Below, piece by piece: positions 41,763 through 49,406 of a stretch of DNA of 49,406 nt. The first letter of the stretch is position 1. The number at the start of each line of letters is the position of its first letter. Origin of the DNA: Clostridium sp. N3C (GTDB taxonomy: Bacteria > Bacillota > Clostridia > Clostridiales > Clostridiaceae); the NCBI RefSeq assembly GCF_900095445.1, contig NZ_FMJL01000027.1, positions 1-49,406 of the forward strand. The letters run 5' to 3'. The notes under the pieces were generated by a model that was given only the letters and a program-made list of their open reading frames with translations, was not told the DNA's origin and searched no databases. A program made the position numbers and the translations under genes.

Positions 41763-42557
41763 ATGGCTATTAAGGAATGGAAAGTTTTTTTGACTCCATA
41801 TGAACAAGCTGTAGAAGAGTTAAAAATAAAGTTTAGGAGTATAAGAAAAGAATATAGAAGAAGAAATGAATATTCACCTATTGAATTTGTCACTGGAAGA
41901 GTTAAAGAGGTAGCTTCCATATTAGAAAAGGCAAATAAGTTTAATATACCTTTAGATAGAATTCAATATGAGATGGAAGATATAGCAGGCATTAGGATTA
42001 TGTGCCAATTTGTTGATGATATAAATAAAGTGGTAGAACTCATTAGAAAACGAAAGGATATGACCCTACTTTACGAAAAGGATTATGTTACTAATGTTAA
42101 GCCTAGTGGTTACAGAAGTTACCATATTGTAATAAAATATCAAGTTAATATGGCAGATGGACCTCATGATATTCTTGCTGAATTTCAAATAAGAACCTTA
42201 GCAATGAATTTTTGGGCCACTACAGAGCATTCTTTAAATTATAAGTATAAGCATAACATTCCTGAAGACATTCGTTTAAAATTAAAATCAGCAGCAGATT
42301 CTGCTTTTTTATTAGATGAACAAATGCTTGAAATTAAGGATGAAATTAAAGATGCACAAAAGCTCTTTGAAATAAAATCTGATTTGATTTCAGATATAAT
42401 GAATAATATACTAACGTTGTCATCTATGGGTAAAATAGCAGAATTTACAAGATATCAAAATACATTAAATAGACTTATAGAAGAAGGGGAAGTATCAGAA
42501 TTAAATAACCTACTAGAAGCTACACAAAAAAGTATAGAAAAATACAAGGAAAGCTAA
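41763..42557 (+). CDS. relQ: Small alarmone synthetase, RelQ type
   Basis: A 264-residue single-domain (p)ppGpp synthetase, cytoplasmic. The RelA/SpoT synthetase motifs are present: VTGRVKEVASILEK, MEDIAGIRIMCQF, KPSGYRSYHIVIKY and the catalytic EFQIRTLAMNFWATTEHSLNYKY. No HD hydrolase domain is present, so it only makes alarmone. The C-terminal helices (about 185-264) exceed the shorter Bacillus enzymes and could mediate oligomerisation. The ATG at 41763 has AGAGGTG seven bases upstream. A TATAAT box lies about 40 bases upstream of the start codon. It is monocistronic. Confidence 0.92.
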   Translation: MAIKEWKVFLTPYEQAVEELKIKFRSIRKEYRRRNEYSPIEFVTGRVKEVASILEKANKFNIPLDRIQYEMEDIAGIRIMCQFVDDINKVVELIRKRKDMTLLYEKDYVTNVKPSGYRSYHIVIKYQVNMADGPHDILAEFQIRTLAMNFWATTEHSLNYKYKHNIPEDIRLKLKSAADSAFLLDEQMLEIKDEIKDAQKLFEIKSDLISDIMNNILTLSSMGKIAEFTRYQNTLNRLIEEGEVSELNNLLEATQKSIEKYKES

Positions 42558-42596
42558 TAATAGGGTAAAAGTGAAATATCAAGATTTATCACAAAG

Positions 42597-42666
42597 AAAA
42601 GTTGACGAGTAATTAAATGGATAAGTTTTTAAAAACAACTCCCAATAATTATTCGTCAACTTTTTT
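42597..42666. terminator. Bidirectional terminator after relQ
   Basis: An 18-bp stem with one mismatch (42597-42614 and 42647-42664), a 32-nt loop, flanked by A- and T-runs, between convergent relQ and the HesB-like gene. Confidence 0.7.
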
Positions 42667-42687
42667 AGAAACAAAGGATTATTTAAA

Positions 42688-43017
42688 TTAATGACATCCA
42701 GGACAAGAACTGCAGCCGCCTTCGTCACCACCAATTAAAGGTTTCAAAGAAAGGCCTCTGTAGTTATTTTCTTCAGAAGATAGTATTATAAAACCAGCAA
42801 ATTCTTCTTGAATTCCTTTATTGCAAATAAAGGTTATGTCATTAACTTTTTCAACAACATCATCTTCTTTTGGAGTATCTATACTGATATTAAAAATCGG
42901 GCCACTGCAGGCAACACCAGCAAAGTTAATTCTTATGTTGTAGTCTTCAATATCATTTTCATCCAAAAATTCTTTAAATTCCTTGTAAGCTTCCTCACTA
43001 ATATCTATAAGTTTCAT
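42688..43017 (-). CDS. HesB-like protein with C-terminal Cys cluster
   Basis: A 109-residue protein of the clostridial HesB-like group, related in fold to A-type Fe-S carriers (IscA/HesB). The core has NFAGVACSGPIFNISID (Cys about 37), a second Cys in FICNKG, and ends GGCSSCPGCH with three closely spaced cysteines. The IscA C-x-C pair is not in its usual place; the C-terminal cluster could supply equivalent ligands. An Fe-S or metal-binding role is inferred. The GGTGAT-type ribosome site is modest. It lies downstream of leuS on the same strand with a terminator between. Confidence 0.8.
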   Translation of the reverse strand: MKLIDISEEAYKEFKEFLDENDIEDYNIRINFAGVACSGPIFNISIDTPKEDDVVEKVNDITFICNKGIQEEFAGFIILSSEENNYRGLSLKPLIGGDEGGCSSCPGCH

Positions 43018-43103
43018 TAAATCACCTCATTGAAAATAATTATTAATTAAAAATACTATAATATAGTTATATACCTTATTGGGGTATTTTGCAATAGTTT
43101 TGT

Positions 43104-43136
43104 AAAAAAAGCACCTTGAGAGGTGCTTTTTTTATT
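43104..43136 (-). terminator. Terminator after leuS
   Basis: AAAAAGCACCT - TGAG - AGGTGCTTTTT, symmetric, with A and T runs of seven on each side; it overlaps the leuS stop codon. Confidence 0.9.
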
Positions 43137-45582
43137 TTACTACGATATTAACAAGACGACCTTTGATTACTATAACTTTAACTATAGTTTTTCCTTCTAT
43201 TATAGTTTTTATACTTGAATCTTCTAGAGCAGCGGTCTTTATTTCTTCTTCGCTTAGATCTGCAGCAATCATAATCTTGTTTTTAATTTTACCGTTTACC
43301 TGTATAGCAATCTCTACTTCATCTTTAACTAAAGCAGAAGGATCAAATGCAGGCCATTTTGTATTGAATACGGAATAATTTTTGTCATCCTCGCTTGGAT
43401 TTAGAGTATTCCACATTTCTTCACAGAAGTGAGGAGCAAAAGGAGCTAATACCTTAATATAATCTTCTACAGTTTCCTTTAAGAAGTTAGTGTTTTTATT
43501 TTCTATTGCTAAATATTTTGAAAGGGCATTGGTAAATTCCATTATTCTAGCTATAGCAGTGTTGAATTGAAGTTTATTTGCGTCTTCTGTTACGCCCTTT
43601 ATAGTATTATGTCTCCAGTAGTTTAATTCTTTTTCAGCCTTATCTATAGTGGTTTTTGAACCGCCAGCCTTTATAGCTTCAATAGCGTTGTCTAGTAATC
43701 TTTCTGCTCTGTCCACGAATCTAGCTATAGACTTTATTCCGTCATCGCTCCAAGCACCACCTTCTTCGTAGGCAAAACCAAACATTAAATATAGTCTGAA
43801 AACATCAGAACCATACTGAGATATATAATCATCAGGTGATATAGTATTTCCTTTTGATTTACTCATTTTTTGTCCATCAGGACCTAGGATCAATCCTTGA
43901 TGAGTTAAGGAAAGGAAAGGTTCATCAAAGTTTAAATATCCCATATCCCTTAAGGCCTTGGTTACAAATCTTGCATATAGCAAGTGCATGCAGGCATGTT
44001 CTGGACCTCCAACATACTTATCCACAGGAAGCATTTTGTTAATTATATCTGGATCAAAGGCCTTCTCACTATTTTTATTATCTGCATATCTTAAATAATA
44101 CCAGGATGAGCAAACGAAAGTATCAAGAGTATCAGGGTCTCTTAAAGCATCTCCACCGCATTTAGGACAAGTAGTATGCATAAAGGAATCGCACTTAGCC
44201 AGTGGAGATTTACCATCTGGTGTAAATTCTACATCATAAGGAAGTTCTACAGGCAATTGGTCTTCTGGCACTGGTACAGTTCCACATTTTTCACAATGAA
44301 CTATTGGAATAGGAGCTCCCCAATATCTTTGTCTAGATACCAACCAGTCTCTTAAACGGTAATTAACCTTCTTTCTACCTAAATTCATTTTCTCAAGCTT
44401 TGCTACTATAGCTTCTCTAGCTTCTGCTGAGGTTAGACCGTTAAATTCACCGCTATTAACTAAAATACCATCTTCTGTGAATAGCTCTTTTGTTCCACCA
44501 TCTATAACTTTTTCTATAGGTAAATTGAATTTAGTAGCAAAAGCATAATCTCTTTCATCATGGGCTGGTACTGCCATTACTGCTCCTGTACCGTAAGTAG
44601 CTAAAACATAGTCTCCTACCCAAATAGGCACTTGCTTTCCGTTAACTGGATTTATAGCGTAGGAACCAGTGAACACACCAGTTTTTTCTCTAGTGAGGGA
44701 TTGTCTTTCTATTTCTGATTGCTTTTTAGCAGCCTCTTTATAAGCTTCTACAGCTTCCTTATACTCTTCAGTTGTAATTTCATCTACTAAAGGATTTTCA
44801 GGTGCCAATACTACGTATGTAACACCATAAAGAGTATCTACTCTTGTAGTGAATACATTAAAACTTAAATCTTTATCTGCTACCTTAAAGGTTACCTCTG
44901 AACCAGTGGATTTTCCAATCCAATGTCTTTGCATAGCTTTTGTTTTTTCTGGCCAATCTAAATCGTCTAGTTTTTCCAATAATTCATCAGCATAATCAGT
45001 GATTTTTAAGAACCATTGAGTAAGATCTTTCTTAGTAACGGTTGTACCGCATCTTTCACAAGCTTCATCAACTACTTGTTCATTAGCTAAAACGGTATTA
45101 CAACTAGGACACCAGTTAACAGGAGCTTTTTTTCTATAAGCCAAACCTTTTTCGTAAAGCTTTAAGAAAACCCATTGAGTCCATTTATAGTATTCAGGTA
45201 AACAGGTAATAACCTCGTTTTCCCAATTGAACATAGCTCCCATAGCTTTAAGCTGAGCTTCCATAGTTTCAATATTCTTTAAGGTAGAATCCTTTGGATG
45301 AATACCAGTTTTGATAGCGTAATTTTCTGCTGGCAAGCCAAAGGCATCAAATCCCATAGGCTGGAAAACATTAAAACCTTGCATTCTCTTCATTCTAGCC
45401 CAAGAGTCTACAGGACCGTAGTTAAACCAATGACCGGCATGAAGTTTACTGCCAGAGGGATATGAAAACATCTCTAAAACATAAAGTTTTTCCCCAGGGT
45501 TATTTGGATTAAAGTCGTATATTTTGGTTTCTTCCCATTTTTTTTGCCACTTTTTATCTATACTTGTGCTATATCTGGCCAT
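43132..45582 (-). CDS. leuS: Leucyl-tRNA synthetase
   Basis: A class Ia synthetase that charges tRNA-Leu, 816 residues. The first signature is [15 protein letters not shown] zinc-knuckle [22 protein letters not shown] lies near 160-180 and a second Cys set (CEKCG; CPKCG) near 420-460. The editing CP1 domain (about 220-400) has [10 protein letters not shown] and [15 protein letters not shown] with the editing Asp. [10 protein letters not shown] lies near 575, and an anticodon-binding region follows. AAGGAGG lies seven bases before the ATG. Expression is controlled by a T-box leader with a leucine CTC specifier. Confidence 0.98.
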   Translation of the reverse strand: MARYSTSIDKKWQKKWEETKIYDFNPNNPGEKLYVLEMFSYPSGSKLHAGHWFNYGPVDSWARMKRMQGFNVFQPMGFDAFGLPAENYAIKTGIHPKDSTLKNIETMEAQLKAMGAMFNWENEVITCLPEYYKWTQWVFLKLYEKGLAYRKKAPVNWCPSCNTVLANEQVVDEACERCGTTVTKKDLTQWFLKITDYADELLEKLDDLDWPEKTKAMQRHWIGKSTGSEVTFKVADKDLSFNVFTTRVDTLYGVTYVVLAPENPLVDEITTEEYKEAVEAYKEAAKKQSEIERQSLTREKTGVFTGSYAINPVNGKQVPIWVGDYVLATYGTGAVMAVPAHDERDYAFATKFNLPIEKVIDGGTKELFTEDGILVNSGEFNGLTSAEAREAIVAKLEKMNLGRKKVNYRLRDWLVSRQRYWGAPIPIVHCEKCGTVPVPEDQLPVELPYDVEFTPDGKSPLAKCDSFMHTTCPKCGGDALRDPDTLDTFVCSSWYYLRYADNKNSEKAFDPDIINKMLPVDKYVGGPEHACMHLLYARFVTKALRDMGYLNFDEPFLSLTHQGLILGPDGQKMSKSKGNTISPDDYISQYGSDVFRLYLMFGFAYEEGGAWSDDGIKSIARFVDRAERLLDNAIEAIKAGGSKTTIDKAEKELNYWRHNTIKGVTEDANKLQFNTAIARIMEFTNALSKYLAIENKNTNFLKETVEDYIKVLAPFAPHFCEEMWNTLNPSEDDKNYSVFNTKWPAFDPSALVKDEVEIAIQVNGKIKNKIMIAADLSEEEIKTAALEDSSIKTIIEGKTIVKVIVIKGRLVNIVVK

Positions 45583-45644
45583 TTTTTATCCTCCTTAGAT
45601 AATTTATTTAAATTTATATGAGTTTACTTGCAGAAGTTTAAAGG

Positions 45645-45905
45645 TTTTATGTAAAATAAAAAAGTCTTTCGCCTCATAAGAGACGAAAGACAACTTCCGC
45701 GGTACCACTCTAATTAGGCTTAAAGCCTCACTTTGAGCTAATAACGGGCTTGCCCGTGATCGACTAAATCTCTCTAAAAAAGGGGAGGTTCATCAATCAA
45801 TACTCCAAGGCGAGTTCATATAAGGTCTACACTGTCTCTCACCAACCGACAGCTCTCTAAAGTAGCCATTATACTACTACTCCTTATCAAAGTAAGTAAA
45901 ATATG
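45645..45905 (-). promoter_or_regulatory. T-box leader, leucine-specific (leuS)
   Basis: On the minus strand, the T-box GAGTGGTACCGCGG lies at 45710-45697 and the distal stem I element CGGTTGGTG near 45848-45840. A GAA-CTC-G bulge gives the Leu specifier CTC at 45814-45812. The terminator hairpin GTCTTTCG...CGAAAGAC lies at 45691-45664, followed by TTTTTTATTTTAC. The same GAA-specifier-G layout appears in the trpS leader of this window, which supports both specifier calls. Confidence 0.94.
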
Positions 45906-45917
45906 AAATTTTATTTT

Positions 45918-45946
45918 ATTATATGTTAAAGAATGGTTTACGTCAA
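45918..45946 (-). promoter_or_regulatory. Promoter of the leuS T-box leader
   Basis: On the minus strand TTGACG (45946-45941), 17-bp spacer, TATAAT (45923-45918). Confidence 0.85.
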
Positions 45947-45984
45947 TAGATTCTAACTATACATTGACATATTTTAGATAAATA

Positions 45985-46014
45985 AAAAAAGATTTGATTG
46001 CTCAAATCTTTTTT
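45985..46014. terminator. Terminator after tRNA-Gln
   Basis: AAAAAAGATTTGA - TTGC - TCAAATCTTTTTT, a perfect 13-bp stem with runs on both sides. It ends the minus-strand tRNA transcript two bases after CCA. Confidence 0.88.
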
Positions 46015-46016
46015 CT

Positions 46017-46092
46017 TGGCTGCCCAGGCTGGATTCGAACCAACACAGTGCCTGCTCCAGAGGCAGGTGCCTTACCCTTTGGCGACTGGGCA
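46017..46092 (-). tRNA. tRNA-Gln (anticodon CUG)
   Basis: A 76-nt cloverleaf on the minus strand. The acceptor stem TGCCCAG pairs with CTGGGCA; the D-arm is GCCAAAGGGTAAGGC; the anticodon stem CCTGC/GCAGG holds loop CTCTGGA, giving anticodon CTG; the T-arm is GTTGG-TTCGAAT-CCAGC. CCA is encoded. The variable loop appears to be six bases. It is a single gene with its own promoter and terminator. Confidence 0.95.
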
Positions 46093-46107
46093 TCACCGAC
46101 AATATGT

Positions 46108-46135
46108 ATTATATCATGTTCAAGGTAAGAGTCAA
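46108..46135 (-). promoter_or_regulatory. Promoter of tRNA-Gln
   Basis: On the minus strand TTGACT (46135-46130), 16-bp spacer, TATAAT (46113-46108), about 15 bases before the tRNA 5' end. Confidence 0.8.
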
Positions 46136-46223
46136 TATCTTTTTTGAATTTTTTTTAGAAATTTTGTATTGTGTCGATAAATGACGAAAAACCTAGGTGC
46201 TACAAAATAATTTGATTAAAAAG

Positions 46224-46772
46224 CTATAAATCCTTTCTGATGCCCCTATCTTTTAGAATTTCAAATATAGACTTAGAAGTTGTATCTGACATTTGATAGC
46301 CTAATAATTGAACAATTTCTATTAATTCCTCTTCTTTTTCTGTTTCTATTTCTATATAGGGGAAGGGGCAAAAACTTTTATCGTTTATATCGATTTCTAC
46401 TAGGGAGTTTTTATACTTATAACTTTCTCGATATTTTTTTATAGTTTGAACAAGCTCCAAGCCTAAAGAGTAGAAAATATTTTCAGCCATAGATGGGTTA
46501 TCTACCAAAACTTCGTTTTCCTCCATAACCTTATATTTCTCTTGACTTATCATTTTCTTCGTAGTCATATAGCAAAATTGTTTATTATTCAGTGTATCTT
46601 CTACTATACGTACTCTAGCATAGCCTTTTTTGTTTAAAAGCCTTCTATCAGGAAAATCAAATATTTTATTTACTTGGTTTTCAGCTTTAACCTTGAAAGC
46701 GCCTATCTTTAACATGGTTTCTCTTATGAAGTCTACGTCTACATCTAATATTCTAGTTTCTATTTCTTTCAT
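46224..46772 (-). CDS. CYTH-domain protein
   Basis: A 182-residue cytoplasmic protein of the CYTH (CyaB/thiamine triphosphatase) superfamily, which acts on triphosphate groups inside a beta-tunnel. The N-terminal signature ExExK reads EIETR (Glu3, Glu5, Arg7), so Lys is replaced by Arg. Other tunnel residues are visible: ARVRIVED, TTKKM, KKYRESYKY, LVEIDIND, and YIEIETEKEEEL. The substrate cannot be named. AAGGAG lies six to seven bases before the ATG. It is divergent from the following small membrane protein gene. Confidence 0.85.
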   Translation of the reverse strand: MKEIETRILDVDVDFIRETMLKIGAFKVKAENQVNKIFDFPDRRLLNKKGYARVRIVEDTLNNKQFCYMTTKKMISQEKYKVMEENEVLVDNPSMAENIFYSLGLELVQTIKKYRESYKYKNSLVEIDINDKSFCPFPYIEIETEKEEELIEIVQLLGYQMSDTTSKSIFEILKDRGIRKDL

Positions 46773-46912
46773 ATTTAACTCCTTCTAACGATTTTGATAT
46801 AATTTAAAACTTTGACTATAAAAGATAACTTCTGTTATAATAATATAGCATTATATACCTAATGACAATAATTTGCTATATAAAAGTTAAAGGATAGAAA
46901 GGGTTGAGTAAT

Positions 46913-47413
46913 ATGGATAATTATTATGAGCAATTAGTAACTTCTAAAGAAACTCCTAAGTATATTGTTTCCAGGATAGGAATGATTGTTGCAACTATAA
47001 CTGCTGTTTTTTATTTATTAATTAATCAGTTGGTGTTTTTCTTGATTTTTGCCCTTATAGCAATAATTTTATTTTTTATAAAGAAAAGATCCTATGTAGA
47101 GTATGAGTATACTATTACAAATGGAGATATAGATGTTGATATTATCTATGAGCAGAAAAAGAGAAAAAGAGTATTTAATTTTAATGTTAAGGATGTAGAA
47201 TTGCTAGCACCTGTTGATAGTGACGAGATTAAGAATTTTTCAGGTATACAGGGCAAGGTGGTTAAGTTTTATCCTTCCACATCAAATGATAGAATTTATG
47301 CTGCTATGTTAAATAAGGGTGGCAAAAAGTTTAAGGTTTTATTTGTGCCTAATGAAAAGTTTATTGGACTTTGCTTCAAACATAATCCAAAGGCAGTAAA
47401 GAAGAATCTATAG
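46913..47413 (+). CDS. Membrane protein of unknown function (DUF6106-like)
   Basis: A 166-residue protein with two adjacent hydrophobic segments at about residues 25-60 (a hairpin or double-pass anchor). A cytoplasmic beta-rich domain follows (YEYTITNGDIDVDIIYEQKKRKRVFNF-type pattern) that resembles PH-like or bPH folds. I recall similar clostridial proteins grouped as DUF6106, but I cannot verify this. The ATG at 46913 is chosen for AAAGGG about nine bases upstream; a TTG at 46904 abuts that site. No function is assigned. Confidence 0.75.
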   Translation: MDNYYEQLVTSKETPKYIVSRIGMIVATITAVFYLLINQLVFFLIFALIAIILFFIKKRSYVEYEYTITNGDIDVDIIYEQKKRKRVFNFNVKDVELLAPVDSDEIKNFSGIQGKVVKFYPSTSNDRIYAAMLNKGGKKFKVLFVPNEKFIGLCFKHNPKAVKKNL

Positions 47414-47416
47414 GAG

Positions 47417-47460
47417 TATCCAATTTCAAAGGTTAAAAACTTTGAAATTGGATATTTATA
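47417..47460 (+). terminator. Terminator
   Basis: A perfect 15-bp stem (47417-47431 and 47440-47454) with an 8-nt loop and TTTATA tail. The tail is T-poor, so termination may be partial. Confidence 0.65.
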
Positions 47461-47488
47461 ATATTATTTGTATTTTGAGGTGACTGTT

Positions 47489-48523
47489 ATGGATTACGTA
47501 AGTGAGATAAAGATTATGGAAGCTATAGTTCATGTACTGGATCGTAATTCTGATGAACCTATATTAAATGAATTTCCTTTGGAGCTAAATGATGATCTTT
47601 ATAAATTTGTGTTAAAGCACGTGGAAAGAGCTTTAAAGGATGAAGAACTTAAGCTTGCCCGTTTTAATTCTGATGATGGTGTAGTTAAAAAAGTAGTAGA
47701 TGGATTTTTAGAAGGACAACATTCTTTAATAGAAGTTTCTCAAGAATTAGCAAGATTATTATTTGCTATTATGAAGAGCAATGAGGAGATTCAATCCTGC
47801 GATTTGATGGTAGTTTCTCTTTCTACTGAATTTGGTCCTATGGTAGCCTTATTTAAAATGGATTATGTTAAAAATTATATACATAAAATAGAGTTTGTAG
47901 ATAATAAAATGAGTATAAAGATTATACCTCAAACTACAGGATTACCAGTGAGTTCTCAAAAAATTCAAAAATGTGCCTTTATAAAGGCCTGGACTGAGAA
48001 TATGGATTATGATCTTTTGGTAATAGATAAGCAGGGGAAAAAGTCATCGGAAGAGGAAAGTGCATCAAAATTTTTTATAAATGACTTTTTAAACTGTACC
48101 ATTATAGATAGTAGTAGGGATCTTACTAAAAGATTTCTAAATGCTACAGAAACATGGACTAGAGCAAATACAGTAAATGATGCCGCTAAAGCTGAGGAAA
48201 TAAGATCTACCATAAAGAAAACATTGATGGAAGAAGATAATATAGACATAAAGGAACTATCAAATAATATTTTTCAAAATGAATCTGAAAAACAGGCCTT
48301 TGTGGATTTTGTTGCAGCCCAGGGCATAGAGGAAAAGCTGCCTGTAGATAAGCAATGGGTAGAGAAGAAGCTTAAGAGGGTAAGATTAAAAATAGATAAG
48401 GAAATAGATTTATATATAGATTCATCAGTTTATCATGATAACAGCAAGTTTGAGATCATTAGAAATGGCGATGGTAGCATTAATATGATTATAAAACATA
48501 TAAAAAATTATATTGAAAAATAA
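47489..48523 (+). CDS. Nucleoid-associated protein, NdpA/YejK type
   Basis: A 344-residue cytoplasmic protein of the 37-kDa nucleoid-associated family. N-terminal IKIMEAIVHVLDRNSDEPILNEFPLEL, the FKMDYVKNYIHKIEF segment and SQKIQKCAFIKAW match the family core; the C-terminal half is charged and helical. In E. coli YejK associates with the nucleoid, but the molecular role in Firmicutes is not known. The ATG at 47489 has GAGGTGA five bases upstream; seven further codons are open but contain that site. It is preceded and followed by hairpin terminators. Confidence 0.85.
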   Translation: MDYVSEIKIMEAIVHVLDRNSDEPILNEFPLELNDDLYKFVLKHVERALKDEELKLARFNSDDGVVKKVVDGFLEGQHSLIEVSQELARLLFAIMKSNEEIQSCDLMVVSLSTEFGPMVALFKMDYVKNYIHKIEFVDNKMSIKIIPQTTGLPVSSQKIQKCAFIKAWTENMDYDLLVIDKQGKKSSEEESASKFFINDFLNCTIIDSSRDLTKRFLNATETWTRANTVNDAAKAEEIRSTIKKTLMEEDNIDIKELSNNIFQNESEKQAFVDFVAAQGIEEKLPVDKQWVEKKLKRVRLKIDKEIDLYIDSSVYHDNSKFEIIRNGDGSINMIIKHIKNYIEK

Positions 48524-48525
48524 GG

Positions 48526-48558
48526 ATCCATGGAGATTTAACCTCCATGGATTTTAAT
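48526..48558 (+). terminator. Terminator after the NdpA-like gene
   Basis: ATCCATGGAG (48526-48535) pairs with CTCCATGGAT (48543-48552), followed by TTTAATTT. Confidence 0.75.
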
Positions 48559-48620
48559 TTATAATTTTTAGGATTTTGAGATAAGCTATGTATAAAGACT
48601 GGATAAAGGAAGTGGAAATA

Positions 48621-49178
48621 GTGAAAAGGCTTCAAGATATAATATTATTAATTTCCGTAATAGCTTTAGTAATGACAACTTCTTTTAATAAGGGTGGTGT
48701 AAGTGCTAGCATTTCCTCTGGGGGAAATATAGTGGATAAAAGCATTGGAAATGAGCCTGTAAGCCATCAACAGTCTAAGGCCCAAGTTGCTTTCTTTCAA
48801 CAAGTGGTAGATGAATTTGGACCTTCTAGCTTAGAAGAGCTTATAAGATTATGGACTAAGGGGGATGCTATGCGAAATGGTGTATACAAATACGCAGTAT
48901 CTTGTAAGGAACTCAAGGAAGAGATTGTTAAAAAGTGGGGAAAGGCTGAAGAGAATTACTGGATAATTGGAGGATCTAGTCCTTGGCTTGCTAAATATGA
49001 AGTATTAGAAAAGAAAAAGATAGATAAAAATAATTATGAAGTGAAAATAAAATATTACTGGGAAACCTCTGCAGGTCCAAGTGATAGCACAGAAGAAGTT
49101 TTGCTAATATCCAAGATCAATGACAAGTGGTGTGTAAAGGATATAAAAGAAGCTAATAGGATTACTTTTAGAGATTAA
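48621..49178 (+). CDS. Secreted or membrane-anchored protein of unknown function
   Basis: About 185 residues starting MKRLQDIILL. Residues 1-28 form a signal peptide or N-terminal anchor: a basic start, a hydrophobic core IILLISVIALVMTT, then a small-residue region (GGVSASISSGG). The mature part is mixed alpha/beta with a Trp-rich C-terminal half (YWIIGGSSPWLAKYEV; KIKYYWETSAGP). I do not recognise the family; it could be an NTF2- or DUF4829-like lipid-free domain. GTG 48621 is chosen because AAAGGAAG at 48605-48612 is eight bases upstream and the Lys-Arg start suits a signal peptide. The frame is open back to an ATG at 48588 without a good site. Confidence 0.65.
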   Translation: MKRLQDIILLISVIALVMTTSFNKGGVSASISSGGNIVDKSIGNEPVSHQQSKAQVAFFQQVVDEFGPSSLEELIRLWTKGDAMRNGVYKYAVSCKELKEEIVKKWGKAEENYWIIGGSSPWLAKYEVLEKKKIDKNNYEVKIKYYWETSAGPSDSTEEVLLISKINDKWCVKDIKEANRITFRD

Positions 49179-49225
49179 AAATTAAAAATTAGATATTATG
49201 GATAATTATACTCAGTGCTGAATAT

Positions 49226-49278
49226 AAAAAAATCCCCTAACGGGGACTCTCAATAGAGTGGCGATAGCCACTCTATTG
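49226..49278 (-). terminator. Double-hairpin terminator of the minus-strand gene
   Basis: On the minus strand CAATAGAGTGGC-TATC-GCCACTCTATTG (49278-49251) is followed by TCCCC-GTTA-GGGGA (49246-49233) and seven T. The first hairpin overlaps the stop codon of the partial gene. Confidence 0.85.
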
Positions 49279-49406
49279 CTTTTCACTGTCACCAGTAAAA
49301 TAAAAATCTGCATTACAACAAGGGCATACCAAAACAGGCATTCCCTTTTTTTTACACTCACTATCATCCTGAAGAACCTCGTCCATGTAGCCAATCTCAT
49401 CTACCA
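49273..49406 (-). CDS. 3' end of a gene with a CPCC zinc-ribbon tail (partial)
   Basis: Only the last 44 or so codons are inside the window; the gene starts beyond the right edge. The frame reads DEIGYMDEVLQDD, then SECKKKG, MPVLVCPCCNADFYF and ends TGDSEKQ. The acidic helix followed by CPCCN resembles C-termini of clostridial proteins with a single Cys knuckle, for example CD1247-like proteins; the identity is uncertain. A longer open frame on the same strand (49212-49400) is in a different register, lacks these features and is not favoured. The coding end is supported by the strong terminator immediately after it. Confidence 0.6.
   Translation of the reverse strand, partial: VDEIGYMDEVLQDDSECKKKGMPVLVCPCCNADFYFTGDSEKQ

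Noticed and set aside
49212..49400. Minus-strand open frame of 62 codons at the right edge
   Set aside because: It runs through the double-hairpin terminator and has no ribosome site. The other register (49273-49406) has a CPCCN motif and stops exactly at the terminator.

Overview
The window is low-GC, densely coded Firmicute DNA. It most likely comes from a spore-forming Clostridium (sensu stricto) type anaerobe. The evidence is strong AGGAGG-type ribosome sites with ATG, GTG and TTG starts, spore-germination receptor genes (a gerK-like locus), a superoxide reductase, T-box leaders on aminoacyl-tRNA synthetase genes, a HesB-like clostridial protein, and U-tailed hairpin terminators after most transcription units. 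I see no prophage, CRISPR array, rRNA operon or complete transposon. The only hint of a mobile element is an IS-like inverted repeat in the first 70 bases.

Layout. Positions 1-2561 hold a membrane histidine kinase (5' part missing) and a REC-GAF-GGDEF protein, which look like one hybrid protein split by a -1 frame change at a slippery A-AAA-AAC site. 2645-8175 holds housekeeping genes: rpe (minus), signal peptidase I, a HelD-type helicase, mannose-6-phosphate isomerase and a YjbQ-family protein. 8196-12320 holds a Mn-type CDF transporter (minus), an M18 aminopeptidase and lysA. 12444-21248 is a single 2934-residue cyclic beta-1,2-glucan synthase-like gene. 21375-26738 holds desulfoferrodoxin, a Trp T-box with trpS, then lgt and a HAD phosphatase (minus), then prfC behind a duplicated leader. 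26836-31140 holds two very small proteins and a divergent gerKB / gerKA-gerKC germination locus.

31349-34489 holds an AlbA_2 (Schlafen-type) protein, a small P-loop protein and tyrS. 34663-37684 holds a FliK-like protein with an octapeptide repeat, a stand-alone FlhB C-terminal-like protein and a metallophosphoesterase. 37870-40650 is an ArsR regulator with a four-module CoA-disulfide reductase/rhodanese/TusA/DsrE fusion. 40707-46092 holds a DUF2225 protein, a small alarmone synthetase, a HesB-like protein, leuS with a Leu T-box and tRNA-Gln(CUG). 46224-49406 holds a CYTH protein, two proteins of unknown or loosely assigned role, a nucleoid-associated protein, a secreted protein of unknown function, and the 3' end of a Cys-rich gene that runs off the window.

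Points most worth a second look are the candidate programmed frameshift joining kinase and diguanylate cyclase, the duplicated prfC leader with a six-codon ORF ending in UGA, the separate FliK-like/FlhB-like pair, and the sulfur-relay fusion beside a Cys-containing ArsR repressor. All assignments come from reading the sequence; no database search was run.
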